A stretch of 64,000 nucleotides of DNA from Streptococcus castoreus DSM 17536 (GCF_000425025.1 NZ_KE384294.1:148462-212461), one strand, 5' to 3'; counted from the stretch's first letter, positions 19,190-30,404 are shown. Program-made: numbers and translations. Notes: generated from the letters alone by a model not told the origin.

Positions 19190-19792
19190 CTACTCCCCTT
19201 CTCGAACAAGACTACTCAAAGCCTGTTGAACATGTTCTTTTAGGCTTTCTAAATTACCATTATTATTAATTATCAAATGAGCATAAGACTTCTTTTCTAT
19301 CATTGGTAACTGGCTGGCTGTACGCTGCTTGGCTTCTTTTAATGACAGTTGATCACGAGTCATTAAACGGCTTAATTGCTTTTTCTCATCAGTACAGACG
19401 AGCCAAATGGCATCAAACCAGTTTTGATAACCAAGTTCAATTAAAAGAGGAATATCCATAAAAAAGACAGAGTGACTTTTCGATACGCAGTCACGCCTGA
19501 TCGCCAACTCTTCTTTAATAATCTGGTTTTGAACTTGAGAGGATTTTACCATATGATCAGGATTTGAAAAAATTAGATCCGACAATTTTTTCCTGTCTAA
19601 ATCACCACTCGCCTTTAAAATCCCATGACCAAAAGTTTCTAGAAGAACATGGTATAACCTGCCCCCTTTTTCTTGTAAGTCACGGACAACTTGGTCAGCA
19701 TCAATAACTTCATAACCAGCTTCTCGAATAAAACCGACCACTGTTGATTTTCCAGAAGCAATGCCTCCGGTGATTCCTATAATTTGAGTCAT
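19190..19792 (-). CDS. coaE: Dephospho-CoA kinase
   Basis: Last step of coenzyme A synthesis. The 200-aa protein has the P-loop [12 protein letters not shown] at its N-terminus and DADQVVRDL soon after. The start ATG overlaps the mutM stop codon (ATGA), so the pair is coupled; the longer ORF uses a TTG inside mutM. Confidence 0.95.
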   Translation of the reverse strand: MTQIIGITGGIASGKSTVVGFIREAGYEVIDADQVVRDLQEKGGRLYHVLLETFGHGILKASGDLDRKKLSDLIFSNPDHMVKSSQVQNQIIKEELAIRRDCVSKSHSVFFMDIPLLIELGYQNWFDAIWLVCTDEKKQLSRLMTRDQLSLKEAKQRTASQLPMIEKKSYAHLIINNNGNLESLKEHVQQALSSLVREGE

Positions 19793-20610
19793 CTTTTTTG
19801 ACACTTAGGACAAAAATGTGTCCCCCTTCCACCAACCTTTATTTTTTGAATAGGAGTCCCACAGCGAGGGCAAGGCTTTCCCGTCTGCCCATAAACTATC
19901 AAATAATGTTGCATAGTGCCATCGGCTCCCAAAACATTATGATAAGTGCGAACAGTAGACCCACCTTTGACAATAGCTAATTGTAAAATTCGAATGGTTT
20001 CATCATGCAGTCGCTTGATTTGAGCTTTACTTAAATCAGATGACCGACATTCTGGATGAACCTTAGCTGCCCACAACACTTCATCAACATAAATATTCCC
20101 AAGACCAGCCACTAAGGTCTGATCTAAAAGATATGGCTTAATCGTTTTTTGGGAACACTGTAGAGCCCTTTCAAAAGGAGCCAGTTTGAAATCTTTCTGT
20201 GTTGGTTCTGGACCAAGCTTCTTCTGACTGAAAAAAACATCTAATTGCGACTTAGAAACAAGATCAAAAGTTCCAAATTTGCGAACATCCTGATAAACCA
20301 AGGTTGATCCATCCTTTAAATCAAAGAAAACATGAAAATGTTTATTATGAGGCACGGTTTTTGGAAAAAGCAAATACTTACCTTCCATACGCAAATGCGA
20401 AATCATAACCCGTTGATCGAAATCAAAAAGCAAATATTTACCACGACGACCAACACCATATATTTCCTGATCAGCCAGTGCCAATGAAAAACGATCTGCT
20501 CCCGTTTTAATCATCTTTGGCACAGCAATCCTTACCGTGGCAATCCTCTTACCAACCACTAATTTTTCTAAACCACGACGAACAGTTTCGACTTCAGGTA
20601 ATTCTGGCAT
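19789..20610 (-). CDS. mutM: Formamidopyrimidine-DNA glycosylase
   Basis: Removes 8-oxoguanine and formamidopyrimidines from DNA. Of 273 aa, the first residues [13 protein letters not shown] carry the catalytic Pro2 and Glu3. The C-terminal zinc finger [20 protein letters not shown] followed by CPKC is intact. Followed by coaE. Confidence 0.97.
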   Translation of the reverse strand: MPELPEVETVRRGLEKLVVGKRIATVRIAVPKMIKTGADRFSLALADQEIYGVGRRGKYLLFDFDQRVMISHLRMEGKYLLFPKTVPHNKHFHVFFDLKDGSTLVYQDVRKFGTFDLVSKSQLDVFFSQKKLGPEPTQKDFKLAPFERALQCSQKTIKPYLLDQTLVAGLGNIYVDEVLWAAKVHPECRSSDLSKAQIKRLHDETIRILQLAIVKGGSTVRTYHNVLGADGTMQHYLIVYGQTGKPCPRCGTPIQKIKVGGRGTHFCPKCQKR

Positions 20611-21250
20611 TACAATAACCTATTAAAAGTGCCTAAATCCCAGAACCATCAAATGTTTAGCCTAAAATTAGTTTTCAGCTTGATGCCCCAAGACCTAGCA
20701 CTCATCCTTTCTACTGGAATAATGACACTTTTATTCTTCATTTCGCTAAATATTGATACGATTTTGATTCATACATTCATAATGTTCTCATTAAGCTGTT
20801 AGACAAGAGACTACATTATACACTTACCTTATTATAACACGATTCCAAAAATGATGAGAACACTTAAGGCTAGTCTACATGACAGACACAAAAAACGGTT
20901 ATTTCCGAATTATCGCACAGATGAAAACGGTTCATTTTACATTTTTCTCACTAGTCAAAAATCTAAAAACCATCGGTCGCTTTGAAATATCTGAACCTTA
21001 AAATGCAGAAAACGTTATTTTCTTGTTGAAAATCTTTCCTTTTACAATATAAGATAAATTATCATTAAAAATACCAAAAGACACTAGCAACAGTCGTTAC
21101 CTTGATGACTGGTCTCGTCATAGCTTTTCTATAGTTAAACAGGAAATCTTTCTATTCAACCTAAAACCACTGTATCCACATTGAAAAGGATCCGATACAA
21201 TAAACGACTAATCCCAACTTGCGATTGTTACCAACATGCCTTTTTATCTA
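20611..21250. other. 640-bp gap between mutM and the Nudix gene
   Basis: No plausible gene seen in any frame. A minus-strand extended -10 (TGTTATAAT, complement near 20,829-20,837) could drive mutM. The rest is AT-rich and unexplained. Confidence 0.4.
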
Positions 21251-21727
21251 CTAGTGACCAATCGCAAAATCATCTTTAAAATATTCCTTTAACATCAAAC
21301 GATGCTTAGCTGAAACAGACCCTCGTTCTAGGACCTCTCTTTGTGAAAAGAATTTCAATTTCAGCGTCTCTTCATTGTGAAAGTTAGCTATACTAACTTC
21401 AGAGATAGCCTTTACCTCATAAAGAAAAACGATGGTCTGAACAGCATCACCATTAGGATAAACTTCCTCAAAATTGGTGTAAACATTAAGTAAGCGAGTT
21501 GCTTCTACCTCAATTCCTGTTTCTTCTAAAAACTCACGCTTGCAAGTAGCCAGAGAAGATTCTCCTAATTCCATCGCCCCACCCGGAATAGCCCAAGTTT
21601 TTTTATCGCCACGCAACTGCATAAGCACTTTGCCATCATCATTTCTTAAAATACCGCCTGCAAAGTTTAAAATTACTTTATCATGTCCAACTTTTGAGCG
21701 TATGTAGGAAATATAATCTAATGTCAT
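21251..21727 (-). CDS. Nudix hydrolase
   Basis: A 158-aa protein with a complete Nudix box: GAMELGESSLATCKREF continuing LEETGI, the G-x5-E-x7-RE-x2-EE-x-G pattern that binds Mg2+. Substrate unknown; a housekeeping or MutT-like role is possible. Monocistronic between mutM and era. Confidence 0.88.
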   Translation of the reverse strand: MTLDYISYIRSKVGHDKVILNFAGGILRNDDGKVLMQLRGDKKTWAIPGGAMELGESSLATCKREFLEETGIEVEATRLLNVYTNFEEVYPNGDAVQTIVFLYEVKAISEVSIANFHNEETLKLKFFSQREVLERGSVSAKHRLMLKEYFKDDFAIGH

Positions 21728-21922
21728 GTATGTCCTTTCAATTCAATCAGTGCCTATTTTCTTAATTAAAAAAGATTAATCCACTAAGAATTAACCTCTT
21801 GATTAAAAAGTCCCTATTTCTAACCGTCTGATTTAAAAATAAAGTAGAGAGCCTTCCATAGCTTCAACACTCTACCGATAAACTCGTCAGAAACCTTTCA
21901 AGAATTTTTAGTTTGCTCCCTC

Positions 21923-22819
21923 TTAATACTCTTTTGGGTTATAGCCAAAGTCAGCTAGATCAAGTTTTTTGTCACGCCAATTCTTTTTGACTTTAACCCA
22001 CGTTTCAAGATAGACTTTATCTCCTAGCATAAGTTCAATATCACGTCGAGCCATCTTCCCAATTTTCTTAAGCATCGCCCCTTGTTTTCCGATAATAATC
22101 CCTTTTTGACTGTCACGTTCAACCATAATGGTTGCTCGGATGTGAACCTTGTCCGTTTCCGCATCGCGTTTCATTGATTCTACCACAACAGCTACCGAAT
22201 GCGGAACTTCCTGTTGGGTAAGATGAAGCACTTTTTCACGAATCATTTCTGAGACTAGGAAACGCTCTGGGTGGTCTGTAATTTGATCTTCTGGGAAATA
22301 CTGGAAGCCTTCTTCTAAATTATCCGTTAAGAGTGAAATGAGCGTTGATACATTGTTACCTTGAAGAGCTGAAATTGGAACAACCTCTTTAAAGTCCATT
22401 TGACTTCTAAAATCGTCAATTTGCTCTAAGAGTTGGTCCGGATGAACTTTGTCAATTTTATTGATGACCAAGATAACAGGAATTTTAGCAGCTTTAAGGC
22501 GTTCAATAATCATATCATCACCCTTACCACGTTTTTCGTCAGCAGGTACCATAAAAAGGACCGTTTCAACTTCACGAAGCGTGCTGTACGCTGATTCTAC
22601 CATAAAATCACCTAAAGCTGTTTTAGGTTTATGAATCCCCGGCGTGTCAATAAAGACAATTTGTTCTGTTTCTGTGGTGTAAATACCCATAATTTTATTA
22701 CGAGTGGTCTGCGCTTTATCGCTCATGATGGCAATCTTTTGCCCCATGACATAATTTAAAAATGTTGATTTTCCAACATTTGGGCGACCGAGAATGGCTA
22801 CAAAGCCTGATTTAAACAT
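21923..22819 (-). CDS. era: GTPase Era
   Basis: Ribosome-assembly GTPase that binds the 16S rRNA 3' end. The 298-aa protein has G1 [10 protein letters not shown]3 DTPGIHKP, G4 NKID, and a C-terminal KH domain with [15 protein letters not shown]. It sits downstream of dgkA and ybeY, the standard streptococcal order. Confidence 0.97.
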   Translation of the reverse strand: MFKSGFVAILGRPNVGKSTFLNYVMGQKIAIMSDKAQTTRNKIMGIYTTETEQIVFIDTPGIHKPKTALGDFMVESAYSTLREVETVLFMVPADEKRGKGDDMIIERLKAAKIPVILVINKIDKVHPDQLLEQIDDFRSQMDFKEVVPISALQGNNVSTLISLLTDNLEEGFQYFPEDQITDHPERFLVSEMIREKVLHLTQQEVPHSVAVVVESMKRDAETDKVHIRATIMVERDSQKGIIIGKQGAMLKKIGKMARRDIELMLGDKVYLETWVKVKKNWRDKKLDLADFGYNPKEY

Positions 22820-22940
22820 AAGATATTGAGGGTAGCAAAATATCTCTTAGACCATCGTTTTAAACAACATTGGACACCTGGTCTAAGATTAGCTGTTCAC
22901 CTGTATTAAGTTAAATACAAGAGACCCATTCCTTTCTTTT

Positions 22941-23348
22941 TTAGTGAAACAAGATATTCCAAATCTTTGGAATAAAAATAATCATACCTGTCAAAACAGC
23001 ATAACCTGAAATCATTAGCACTGCACCAGCTGCCATATCTTTAGCATTTTTCGCCAACATAGAAAAGTGATAATCACTAGCCAAGTCGACCACATTCTCA
23101 ATAGCTGAGTTGACAATTTCTAAAGTAATGACCAAAAAAATAGCGAGAAGTAAAAATAACCATTCCACCGCTGAAATGCTAAAAACCAAACCAGCTAAAC
23201 ATACCAAAATAGCCGAAAACAGGTGACTTCTTAAATTACGCTCTTCTTTAAAGGCCGTGAAAATACCTGTTAGGGCGAACTCTAAACTTGACGTAATGGT
23301 TCTATTTTTCCATTTCCGTTTGCTGGTGTTATTATCGTGTAAGACCAT
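22941..23348 (-). CDS. dgkA: Diacylglycerol/undecaprenol kinase
   Basis: A small membrane lipid kinase of 135 aa with three helices and the catalytic motif [15 protein letters not shown]. Gram-positive members phosphorylate undecaprenol mainly. Its start overlaps the end of ybeY by 17 nt. Confidence 0.93.
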   Translation of the reverse strand: MVLHDNNTSKRKWKNRTITSSLEFALTGIFTAFKEERNLRSHLFSAILVCLAGLVFSISAVEWLFLLLAIFLVITLEIVNSAIENVVDLASDYHFSMLAKNAKDMAAGAVLMISGYAVLTGMIIFIPKIWNILFH

Positions 23349-23826
23349 AAGCAGTTAAAATCTCTTCTTGTAATGTGAACATTTCTTTTTCTTCTTCAGA
23401 GGTATAGTGATCATAGCCGTTAATGTGTAAAAAGCCATGAACAACTAGAAAACCCATTTCACGCTCGAAAGAATGCCCATATTCTTGAGCTTGCTCATGC
23501 GCCTTGTCAATAGAAATAAACAACTCACCAATATAAGAATCAAATTCTGCCATCATATCAACTAAGCTAGGGTCTGTCTCCAAATCTTCCTGATTGAACA
23601 AGACGGGAGTCTCTGGTTTGTATTCTAAGGAAATCACATCTGTTGGACGATCAATACCACGATATTCTAAATTCAATTCATGACTTTTGTCATTAGTTAC
23701 AAAGGTAACCGACATTTCTTTTTCTTCTTTGCCAGTTCTTTTAGCAGCAAAATTGAGCAAATCAAGCGTCTGATCCATAATCTCTTGCGAAACTTGTCCC
23801 GTTTCGTCAATCATCTCGATATACAT
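23332..23826 (-). CDS. ybeY: Endoribonuclease YbeY (rRNA maturation)
   Basis: Metal-dependent RNase involved in 16S rRNA 3' processing and ribosome quality control. The zinc motif [11 protein letters not shown] is intact. I start at [10 protein letters not shown], which fits the family N-terminus, giving 164 aa; in-frame ATGs at 23,859 and 23,865 would add 11-13 residues. None has a strong ribosome-binding site. Confidence 0.92.
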   Translation of the reverse strand: MYIEMIDETGQVSQEIMDQTLDLLNFAAKRTGKEEKEMSVTFVTNDKSHELNLEYRGIDRPTDVISLEYKPETPVLFNQEDLETDPSLVDMMAEFDSYIGELFISIDKAHEQAQEYGHSFEREMGFLVVHGFLHINGYDHYTSEEEKEMFTLQEEILTAYGLTR

Positions 23827-24016
23827 AAAGTCAGTTATTAGGGAGGAAGTCAACGACATTTTCATGTGATTCAAATCAACTATTTTCTGTTAATACAAGA
23901 AAATCCCCTATCCTTTCAATAATCATTTGATAGTTTATTTATTCATTATACCATAAGCCCAATCAAAATGGGAATAACAGTCAAATCTAGATAGCTGCCA
24001 CTTACCTTATTTAACG

Positions 24017-24592
24017 TTATTTCGTTAAAATCATAGCTACCCGTTGTTGCAAAACAGGCAATAACTCTTCTTCAAACCAAGGATTTTGGGTTAACCATAA
24101 GTGATTTCTTGGAGAAGGATGAACCAAAGGGAAATAATTGGGCAGATAATCTTTAAAATGTTGAACGGTCTGTGTCAAGTTACTATGGCAGGCTTTGCCA
24201 AGGTAAAATTCTTGAGCGTAACGACCAACTAAAATCGTCAATTCAACCTCTGGCATTACTTTTCTTAAGGGCTCGTGCCATTTAGCTGCAAACCCTTTCC
24301 TTGGAGGTAAATCACCTGACTTGCCCTTGCCTGGATAATAAAAATCCATCGGAATAATACCAAACAAGCCTGAGTGGTAAAAGGTCTCATTATCCACTCC
24401 TAACCAGTCTCGCAACCGAACACCGCTACGATCATTCCAATACAGTCTTGTTTCTTGTGCCACAATTCCTGGCGCCTGACCAACAATAATAATTCTGGCC
24501 GTTTTAGGAGCCGCAAATAATGGCTCAATTCCCTTTTTGGTGAACTTATCATTGTCATCATCAGCCATAATAGCTTTTTTTATCGTATCCAT
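24017..24592 (-). CDS. Uracil-DNA glycosylase family protein
   Basis: A 191-aa protein with GQAPGIVAQETRLYW (motif 1 region of the UDG fold) and HPSPRNHLW (motif 2), the signatures of the uracil-DNA glycosylase superfamily outside classical Ung. Likely a base-excision enzyme; the exact substrate class cannot be told. It lies between phoH and ybeY. Confidence 0.82.
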   Translation of the reverse strand: MDTIKKAIMADDDNDKFTKKGIEPLFAAPKTARIIIVGQAPGIVAQETRLYWNDRSGVRLRDWLGVDNETFYHSGLFGIIPMDFYYPGKGKSGDLPPRKGFAAKWHEPLRKVMPEVELTILVGRYAQEFYLGKACHSNLTQTVQHFKDYLPNYFPLVHPSPRNHLWLTQNPWFEEELLPVLQQRVAMILTK

Positions 24593-24607
24593 CCAAACCT
24601 CCTTGAC

Positions 24608-24634
24608 AAAAAACTCTTCTAAGCGAAGAGTTTC
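24608..24634 (-). terminator. Terminator of phoH
   Basis: AAACTCTTC and GAAGAGTTT arms with a T run on the minus strand, 1-27 nt past the phoH stop. Confidence 0.75.
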
Positions 24635-25693
24635 TTATAAATGATCATTTTTTGGTACTTCACCAATAATATCATATCTTGTTAACCCTGATGTTTTTTG
24701 CTCTTGCTGTGAAGCACTTGCAAAATTGGTAGCTGCATCTGAGTCAGTCTCGTAAGCCTTAATAATATCTGCAACGACAGGATGACGAACAACATCCTTG
24801 GCAGAGAAATAAACAAAATCGATTTGTTTGATTGTACGCAATTTTTGCATGGCATCAATAAGACCTGACTTAACGTGACGTGGCAAATCAATTTGGCTAA
24901 TGTCACCATTCACAATCATTTTAGAATTAAAGCCCAAACGGGTTAAGAACATTTTCATCTGCATAATAGTGGTGTTTTGAGCTTCATCCAAAATCACAAA
25001 AGCATCTTCCAAGGTTCGACCACGCATGTAAGCTAAGGGAGCAATTTCAATAATTTCACGTTCCATTAAACGGCTGGTCTGTTCTTTACCTAGAATTTGA
25101 TACAAGGCATCATAAACTGGTCTTAGATAAGGGTCAACCTTTTCTTTTAAATCTCCTGGTAAAAATCCTAAGCTTTCGCCAGCTTCAACAGCAGGTCTCG
25201 TTAAGATAATTCGCTTAATCTGTCCCCGCTTGAGAGCTGTTATCGCTAAAGTAACAGCAAGAAACGTTTTTCCTGTTCCAGCAGGACCAACACCAAATAC
25301 CACATCATGCGTCTTAATACTATCAACATACGTTTTTTGCCCTAAGGTTTTGACCCGAATGGGTTTACCGTAATTATCTTTAATGATTTCTTCTTCATAA
25401 AGGGCAACAAATTGATCAATCTTGTCAGATTCAGCCATCGAAAGAGCCGTTACCACATCTGAAGTATTAACAACCATTCCACGACCAACCAACACCAAAA
25501 GTGCTTGAATGGTTAAACGTGACAAACGAACAGCTTCTTGATCATCACTAATAATCTGAACCCTTTCTGTTCTAGCATGGATTATAACACCTAGATGATC
25601 TTCTATTAATTTTAGATGACGTTCATTTGTCCCAAAAAGTGCCAAAACGTCATCAGGATGATTTAAGGTAATTTCAATAGAATACTCCTGCAA
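24635..25693 (-). CDS. phoH: PhoH-family ATPase
   Basis: A 352-aa ATPase of the PhoH/YbeZ group: Walker A GPAGTGKTF near residue 137 and Walker B FVILDEAQ. An N-terminal KH-like region precedes the P-loop. The family is linked to RNA metabolism and often neighbours ybeY, as here. Confidence 0.93.
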   Translation of the reverse strand: MQEYSIEITLNHPDDVLALFGTNERHLKLIEDHLGVIIHARTERVQIISDDQEAVRLSRLTIQALLVLVGRGMVVNTSDVVTALSMAESDKIDQFVALYEEEIIKDNYGKPIRVKTLGQKTYVDSIKTHDVVFGVGPAGTGKTFLAVTLAITALKRGQIKRIILTRPAVEAGESLGFLPGDLKEKVDPYLRPVYDALYQILGKEQTSRLMEREIIEIAPLAYMRGRTLEDAFVILDEAQNTTIMQMKMFLTRLGFNSKMIVNGDISQIDLPRHVKSGLIDAMQKLRTIKQIDFVYFSAKDVVRHPVVADIIKAYETDSDAATNFASASQQEQKTSGLTRYDIIGEVPKNDHL

Positions 25694-26097
25694 ATAGAGT
25701 TCCTCTTTCTTTTAATCTTTACTAATGTTATTATAACAAATTTTAGCCGTCAATGTGGGATTAAAACAGATTCCACTGCGTTTATCTGACAACCTTTGAC
25801 GCCCCTCAACAAGACAGCCCTTGTCAACTGTTGTGTAACCATTCTAAAATAGCTAAAGCCTATTGAATCCTCTGATAGCAAAGAAACTTGCTGTCTCACA
25901 TTAAAGACTGTCATACTCCTGATCAAAGACAAACTATGGTTAGGTATTATCATTAAGAACAGCTAAGTGCGATTTAGAGTCATCAATGGGCAAATGCTTT
26001 TAATTAAAATCATTTGGTTCCTTAGACTGAGATTTCAAAAACAGTATCAACTCCGCACGCCTAAACATATTCTAAATCCTCTACAAACTTAAAAAGA
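25694..26097. other. Intergenic stretch between phoH and the Sip-like gene
   Basis: About 400 bp. Only a 67-codon minus-strand frame without a recognisable product is present. I see no supported gene here. Confidence 0.35.
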
Positions 26098-26143
26098 TTG
26101 AAGAAAATGGGCCTAAAATAGACTTTTTCTTCAACCTGAAGCT
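26098..26143 (-). terminator. Terminator of the Sip-like gene; copy 1 of a repeated element
   Basis: TTGAAGAAAA pairs with TTTTTCTTCAA to give a long stem, followed by CCTGAAGCTA. A closely similar element lies at 32,356-32,402 after rplA. Confidence 0.65.
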
Positions 26144-26169
26144 ATTACAAATAATTTCAAGCGTATGGC

Positions 26170-27300
26170 TTAGCCATTAAATGATACGTGAACATGGTCA
26201 TAATGATTTTCTGTGACACTACCACGATCTGGCATTGGATTCCAAGTGTTCGCAGGTCCATAAATACTTGGAAACGGTGCATAGAATCTTTGTTTCCAGA
26301 TAATATATGAAATACCACGTTCTGCCATATGATCAATCGCATATTGTGCCACTTGGTCACCAAGTACTGAATTTTCATGAACCATAAAGTCAATCGCCAA
26401 ACCTTTACCGTGGTCACCTGGATCACCTGGACGATACCCACTAAATGATGTAATACCAAAGGTAGATGCAACTTCTTCCTTAAAACTAGCTGTTTGTGGT
26501 TGAAGTCCAGCATTCATTGGGTTATAGGCATGATTCGGTGCGTAAGACAAGCCATTAGAAGTTGCTATAGTCGTTGCATCCGTTTTTGTAGGTTCCATCG
26601 GTGTCACCACTTCTTGAACTGACGTCTCTCTGACTGGAGTCGGTTCGGTAGTCGACTCAACAACAGCTTCAGGAGTAGCTATGGTTTCTTGTCTAACTTG
26701 TGACTCCATTGAGGCTTCCACAGCTGGTACAGTAGCTTCTACTTCAGCTGTTTCAGAAATAGTTTCTGTAGGAACTGATTTAAAAGTAGGAACGTTTGCT
26801 TGAGCCATTTGAGCAGCTGGCGCTGAGCCACCACTACTTGTTGTTTCTCTAGCTGGAGCCACTTGAGTAACATGACTATCCACAGCTGACAGATCATTAA
26901 CAGTAACCGTTTTTTCATCAAAAGTTACTTGGTTCGTTTTCAAGTCAGCACTTGCTGTCTTTGTGCCATCTTGTGCAGAAGATGGTGTCGCAACAGTTAG
27001 TGATGTTGCTTCTTTCTGATCATTATAAGTAGCTGTAATAACCGTCTCTGGGAAAATTAAATCTATATTGGTAATGTGATTAATCTTTCCTAAAACATGC
27101 ACATCCACTCCCATTGCTTCTGCAATTGTACTTAAAGTATCTCCATATTTAACAGTATAAGTTTGTGTATCGTCAACTAGTCTAATACCTGCTTTAATTT
27201 CAGAAACTGAACGAGGTGCCCATTCTAGGGCTTCTGCTGTTACAAGAGGGAACATTGATAAAGCAACTGTTGAGACTAATAAGCTTTTTTTATTAAACAT
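26170..27300 (-). CDS. Secreted LysM protein, surface immunogenic protein (Sip) homologue
   Basis: A 376-aa exported protein. Signal peptide about 1-25, LysM peptidoglycan-binding domain about 37-83 (TYTVKYGDTLSTIAEAMGV), then a Thr/Ser/Pro/Glu-rich linker to about 270. A conserved C-terminal domain has GYRPGDPGDHGKGLAIDFMV and ends NHYDHVHVSFNG. The same plan and C-terminal motifs occur in group B streptococcal Sip. The His and Asp residues of the tail domain resemble those of metallopeptidase-like domains, but activity is not established. Start at MFNKKSLL. Confidence 0.88.
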   Translation of the reverse strand: MFNKKSLLVSTVALSMFPLVTAEALEWAPRSVSEIKAGIRLVDDTQTYTVKYGDTLSTIAEAMGVDVHVLGKINHITNIDLIFPETVITATYNDQKEATSLTVATPSSAQDGTKTASADLKTNQVTFDEKTVTVNDLSAVDSHVTQVAPARETTSSGGSAPAAQMAQANVPTFKSVPTETISETAEVEATVPAVEASMESQVRQETIATPEAVVESTTEPTPVRETSVQEVVTPMEPTKTDATTIATSNGLSYAPNHAYNPMNAGLQPQTASFKEEVASTFGITSFSGYRPGDPGDHGKGLAIDFMVHENSVLGDQVAQYAIDHMAERGISYIIWKQRFYAPFPSIYGPANTWNPMPDRGSVTENHYDHVHVSFNG

Positions 27301-27443
27301 CGGCTGAGCATCCCTTTTCCTTTTCTTCCTTACATTATAGCACATTTTCTTTCAAAAAATAGCCTGTTATTCTTTTGAAAGAAAGTGATGTCAATTTGTA
27401 ATAATGACTTTTGCTTGTCACTCCCCTATTTAAAAAATGGTTG

Positions 27444-27659
27444 TTAGTGTGCCAAATACTCTTCCCAAATCTGGTCAAACTGTCCTAAATTAAAAGAAAA
27501 GCTAGCTTGGTCTTCTAAATATCGGCTAATGGTTTCAAAGTCATTCGTATGTTTTGGAAAAGTTGTGTCCTCAAAAATGAGTTCCGCTAAAATAGCCACC
27601 GGTTCAGACGATTTCGGATTTCTCTGCGTCATTAGCCAGCTATAAAAAGATTTTCTCAT
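27444..27659 (-). CDS. YozE family protein (UPF0346)
   Basis: A 71-aa soluble protein ([20 protein letters not shown]) of the YozE SAM-like fold family. Its ATG overlaps the msrA stop (ATGA). Function unknown; pairing with msrA is usual in streptococci. Confidence 0.85.
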   Translation of the reverse strand: MRKSFYSWLMTQRNPKSSEPVAILAELIFEDTTFPKHTNDFETISRYLEDQASFSFNLGQFDQIWEEYLAH

Positions 27660-28165
27660 TGCCAATTTTCCTCCAAAAAATCATGACGAATAGCGCTGCT
27701 TTGAGCATAACGTTGTGGATTTTTCCTATAAAATCCTTGATGACGCTCCTCAGCTAGGTAAAAAGGCGCTGCCGGTTCAATTCTTGTCACGATTGGCTGT
27801 TCAAAGCGGCCTGAAGCTTGCAAAATAGCTTTTGAGTGCTCTGCAATTTCCTTTTGAGCCTCAGTTACATAATAAATCACTGGGCGGTAGTTATTGCCAC
27901 GGTCCTCAAACTGACCAAAAGCATCGGTTGGATCCGTCTGTGCCCAGTAGAGCTCCACCAAATCATGATAACTTATCACTTTCGGATTAAAAATAATCTC
28001 TACTGCTTCTGTATGACCTGTCGTTTTTGAACAAACTTGTTCATAGGTGGGATTTGGAACATGCCCACCTGTATAGCCACTTCTAACCGATAAAATCCCT
28101 TTTTGTTCCTCAAAAGGTTGTACCATGCACCAGAAACACCCTCCTGCAAAAATCGCTCTTTCCAT
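27656..28165 (-). CDS. msrA: Peptide methionine sulfoxide reductase A
   Basis: Repairs methionine-S-sulfoxide. Of 169 aa; the catalytic GCFWC motif is at residues 9-13 and the family pattern GYTGG follows. No MsrB domain is fused. Confidence 0.95.
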   Translation of the reverse strand: MERAIFAGGCFWCMVQPFEEQKGILSVRSGYTGGHVPNPTYEQVCSKTTGHTEAVEIIFNPKVISYHDLVELYWAQTDPTDAFGQFEDRGNNYRPVIYYVTEAQKEIAEHSKAILQASGRFEQPIVTRIEPAAPFYLAEERHQGFYRKNPQRYAQSSAIRHDFLEENWQ

Positions 28166-28477
28166 GATTCATTCTTCCTTTTTTAATTTAAATTAATGAT
28201 CTCATTGTAACAAAAATAGGAAAAAGGCTCAATGGCATGGTCTCTAAGACAATTTCCTAATATTTTACTGAGAAATCAGAACAAAAACATCAGAACCATT
28301 TTAAGAATTTACTCAAGTCTACTGTTTTTATCAAACAAACTGTTAAGACTAAAGAACAGAAAAATACTCTACATCACTTATTTATTAAAAGTTGTCCACA
28401 AAATCCCTCTGGTTGGCTGACAAGAGGGGTAAGAATACTTTCTTTTATTGCTTTCATGAAATAAACTTAGCTAATGT

Positions 28478-29101
28478 TTATATCAACCAATCTGTAAAAT
28501 TCCACCAACTGTCTTGGATACTATCCTCAAGCCGTTGATACCACGTTTTAGCAATTTCTTTCTCAATAGCTCTCTTGAACAAGTTTTCAGCATAGCTTTG
28601 CTCTTCCTTTTTTCGTTGCTTGTCTTGAGCAGTTTTCACATTAATGTAAACGAGCTGCCCAAAAAGGATATTACCATCATCTGCAAAAGATAGCGTTATA
28701 TAATCCCCTTCTTGCAGTGGCTTCTCTAGCTGAACGGTAACGTTCCCACCACCATCTGCACGATAACCACTGACGGTCCACTTTTTCCCTTCACAACTAC
28801 TAGAGTTAGAATTACTTTGTCTCTCTAATTCAGAGCAAGGAACCTCATAATTTCGATTACCTGGTTTTTTAACCTTATTATCATTACTTGATGTTATAGA
28901 AGCATACACATAAGCATACGGTTCTACATTAACATTAATCGTTTGGTCCCCAACTCTAAAAGGCTTAACAGTCACACCAGATAAACGTTGTTGCCCCTCA
29001 GGTTGAAACAAGGTTGTATTGTCATCAGCTTTTACCGGTATTAATAACAAGCTCACTAAAATACAAACACTTAAAATGAGCCATACTTTTTTTATTTTCA
29101 T
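28478..29101 (-). CDS. Secreted protein of unknown function (207 aa)
   Basis: I do not recognise the family. Residues 1-25 are a classical signal peptide ending near VKA. The mature protein has a beta-rich middle with two Cys in CSELERQSNSNSSSC that could form a disulfide, and a charged helical tail rich in Trp (WYQRLEDSIQDSWWNFTDWL). No LPXTG or lipobox, so it should be released or loosely bound. Monocistronic. Confidence 0.8.
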   Translation of the reverse strand: MKIKKVWLILSVCILVSLLLIPVKADDNTTLFQPEGQQRLSGVTVKPFRVGDQTINVNVEPYAYVYASITSSNDNKVKKPGNRNYEVPCSELERQSNSNSSSCEGKKWTVSGYRADGGGNVTVQLEKPLQEGDYITLSFADDGNILFGQLVYINVKTAQDKQRKKEEQSYAENLFKRAIEKEIAKTWYQRLEDSIQDSWWNFTDWLI

Positions 29102-29342
29102 TTATTATCTCCTGGAAACATTAACTTAATTAGTATATACCAATTTTATTAAAAATTCAATCTTTAGAAGTCTCTGTTAATACCAATAAAGGGAAAAAGG
29201 CAGTCTCTCACACTGAATCTAGATAACAGCAGTCATCAACACCTCACTCTAAACAAGATGAAATCAAAGAAAAAGTCCAAACCCTAACCGTTAGATTTTA
29301 TGCCTAACTTTCATCAACATTTTCGTTTCAAAGAACAACTAA

Positions 29343-29385
29343 AAACTCCTAGAAACATTGACAAAACAACACTTCTAGGAGTTAT
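29343..29385 (-). terminator. Terminator of cvfB
   Basis: AACTCCTAGAA and TTCTAGGAGTT give an 11-bp stem with an 18-nt loop; T-rich on the minus strand. The rest of the gap back to 29,102 has no gene. Confidence 0.75.
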
Positions 29386-29427
29386 CATTGATATTTTCTC
29401 ATAAGACTAACTAATTTATAACCATTT

Positions 29428-30282
29428 TCAGATTAATTCAGTGCCTGTAGAATCTTGCCTTACTCGTTTTGCTTTCATTAGACCTCCCAAGGCTTTTTTG
29501 AATTGACCTTTTGAAATACCAAAAGTTGCCTTGATGTCATCTGGATCGGACTTATCGTTTAGGGTCATGAAACCACCATTAGCTTCCAAATACGTTAGAA
29601 TCATCTGAGCATCGTTTTCTAACATTTCAAAAGAACGAGGTTTAAGTGAAAGGTTAAGGGTGCGATCAACATCTCTAAAGCCAATAACACGAGTATCCAA
29701 AACTTGTCCCAAACGCGGCTCTGCATAACGCTCACTAGGGTGAATAAAACCTAACATATTATTTTCAGGCAAATAAACAAACGTCCCTGTCAGTTTTAAA
29801 CGGTAAACAATCGCTTGCCAATTTTGATTTTGCATATTGTCATAAGCGGCAGCAGCCATCTTGTGAAATACTTCTGGTTCTGCTGGAAGTCCCCAGATAC
29901 GATCTTTTTTATCAACGGTTAATTTGATATAGAGCCTATCACCTTTTTTAGGCCATAACGCTTTCATCTCAGGCAAAACATCCAAAGAAACTGCAATTTC
30001 TTTATCTGGAATCCCTGTATCTACAAAAACACCCAGATCTCGGCGCACCTCAGTCACTTCTCCCCAACCATAACTTGTTTTTGTCGAAACAATTTCTTTG
30101 GTCGTCAGACGAAGCTTTTGGTTCATATCGGTATAAACAAAACCTGTTACCATATCACCAATCTGATGATCACCTTCTTTTTTAGCCAAAGCAAAAATTA
30201 ATCCTTCTTTTTGGACAAAGTAGAAGTGATCGTTTGCTTCTCTAACCAAACCAGTAACCACTGTTGCTAATAATTCATTCAT
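29428..30282 (-). CDS. cvfB: S1-domain RNA-binding protein CvfB
   Basis: A 284-aa protein made of consecutive S1-like domains and a C-terminal winged-helix (about 215-284: DPDDIKATFGISKGQFKKAL). This matches CvfB, an RNA-binding regulator of virulence genes in Gram-positive cocci. It lies behind frr, its usual place. Confidence 0.88.
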   Translation of the reverse strand: MNELLATVVTGLVREANDHFYFVQKEGLIFALAKKEGDHQIGDMVTGFVYTDMNQKLRLTTKEIVSTKTSYGWGEVTEVRRDLGVFVDTGIPDKEIAVSLDVLPEMKALWPKKGDRLYIKLTVDKKDRIWGLPAEPEVFHKMAAAAYDNMQNQNWQAIVYRLKLTGTFVYLPENNMLGFIHPSERYAEPRLGQVLDTRVIGFRDVDRTLNLSLKPRSFEMLENDAQMILTYLEANGGFMTLNDKSDPDDIKATFGISKGQFKKALGGLMKAKRVRQDSTGTELI

Positions 30283-30404
30283 ATCTTTTTCTCTCTTTTA
30301 AAAAATAGGGACAAGTCAAAAACAAACGCTTTCGGAATTGTCACCTACTTTCTTGATCTTTATTATTCTACCATAGAATAGTGGTCTTGCCATTGCAAGT
30401 AGTA

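Noticed and set aside
25750..25953. 67-aa minus-strand ORF between phoH and the Sip-like gene
   Set aside because: No ribosome-binding site or recognisable domain; probably chance.
28232..28420. 62-aa plus-strand ORF near msrA
   Set aside because: No ribosome-binding site, composition like AT-rich noncoding DNA, no neighbour logic.
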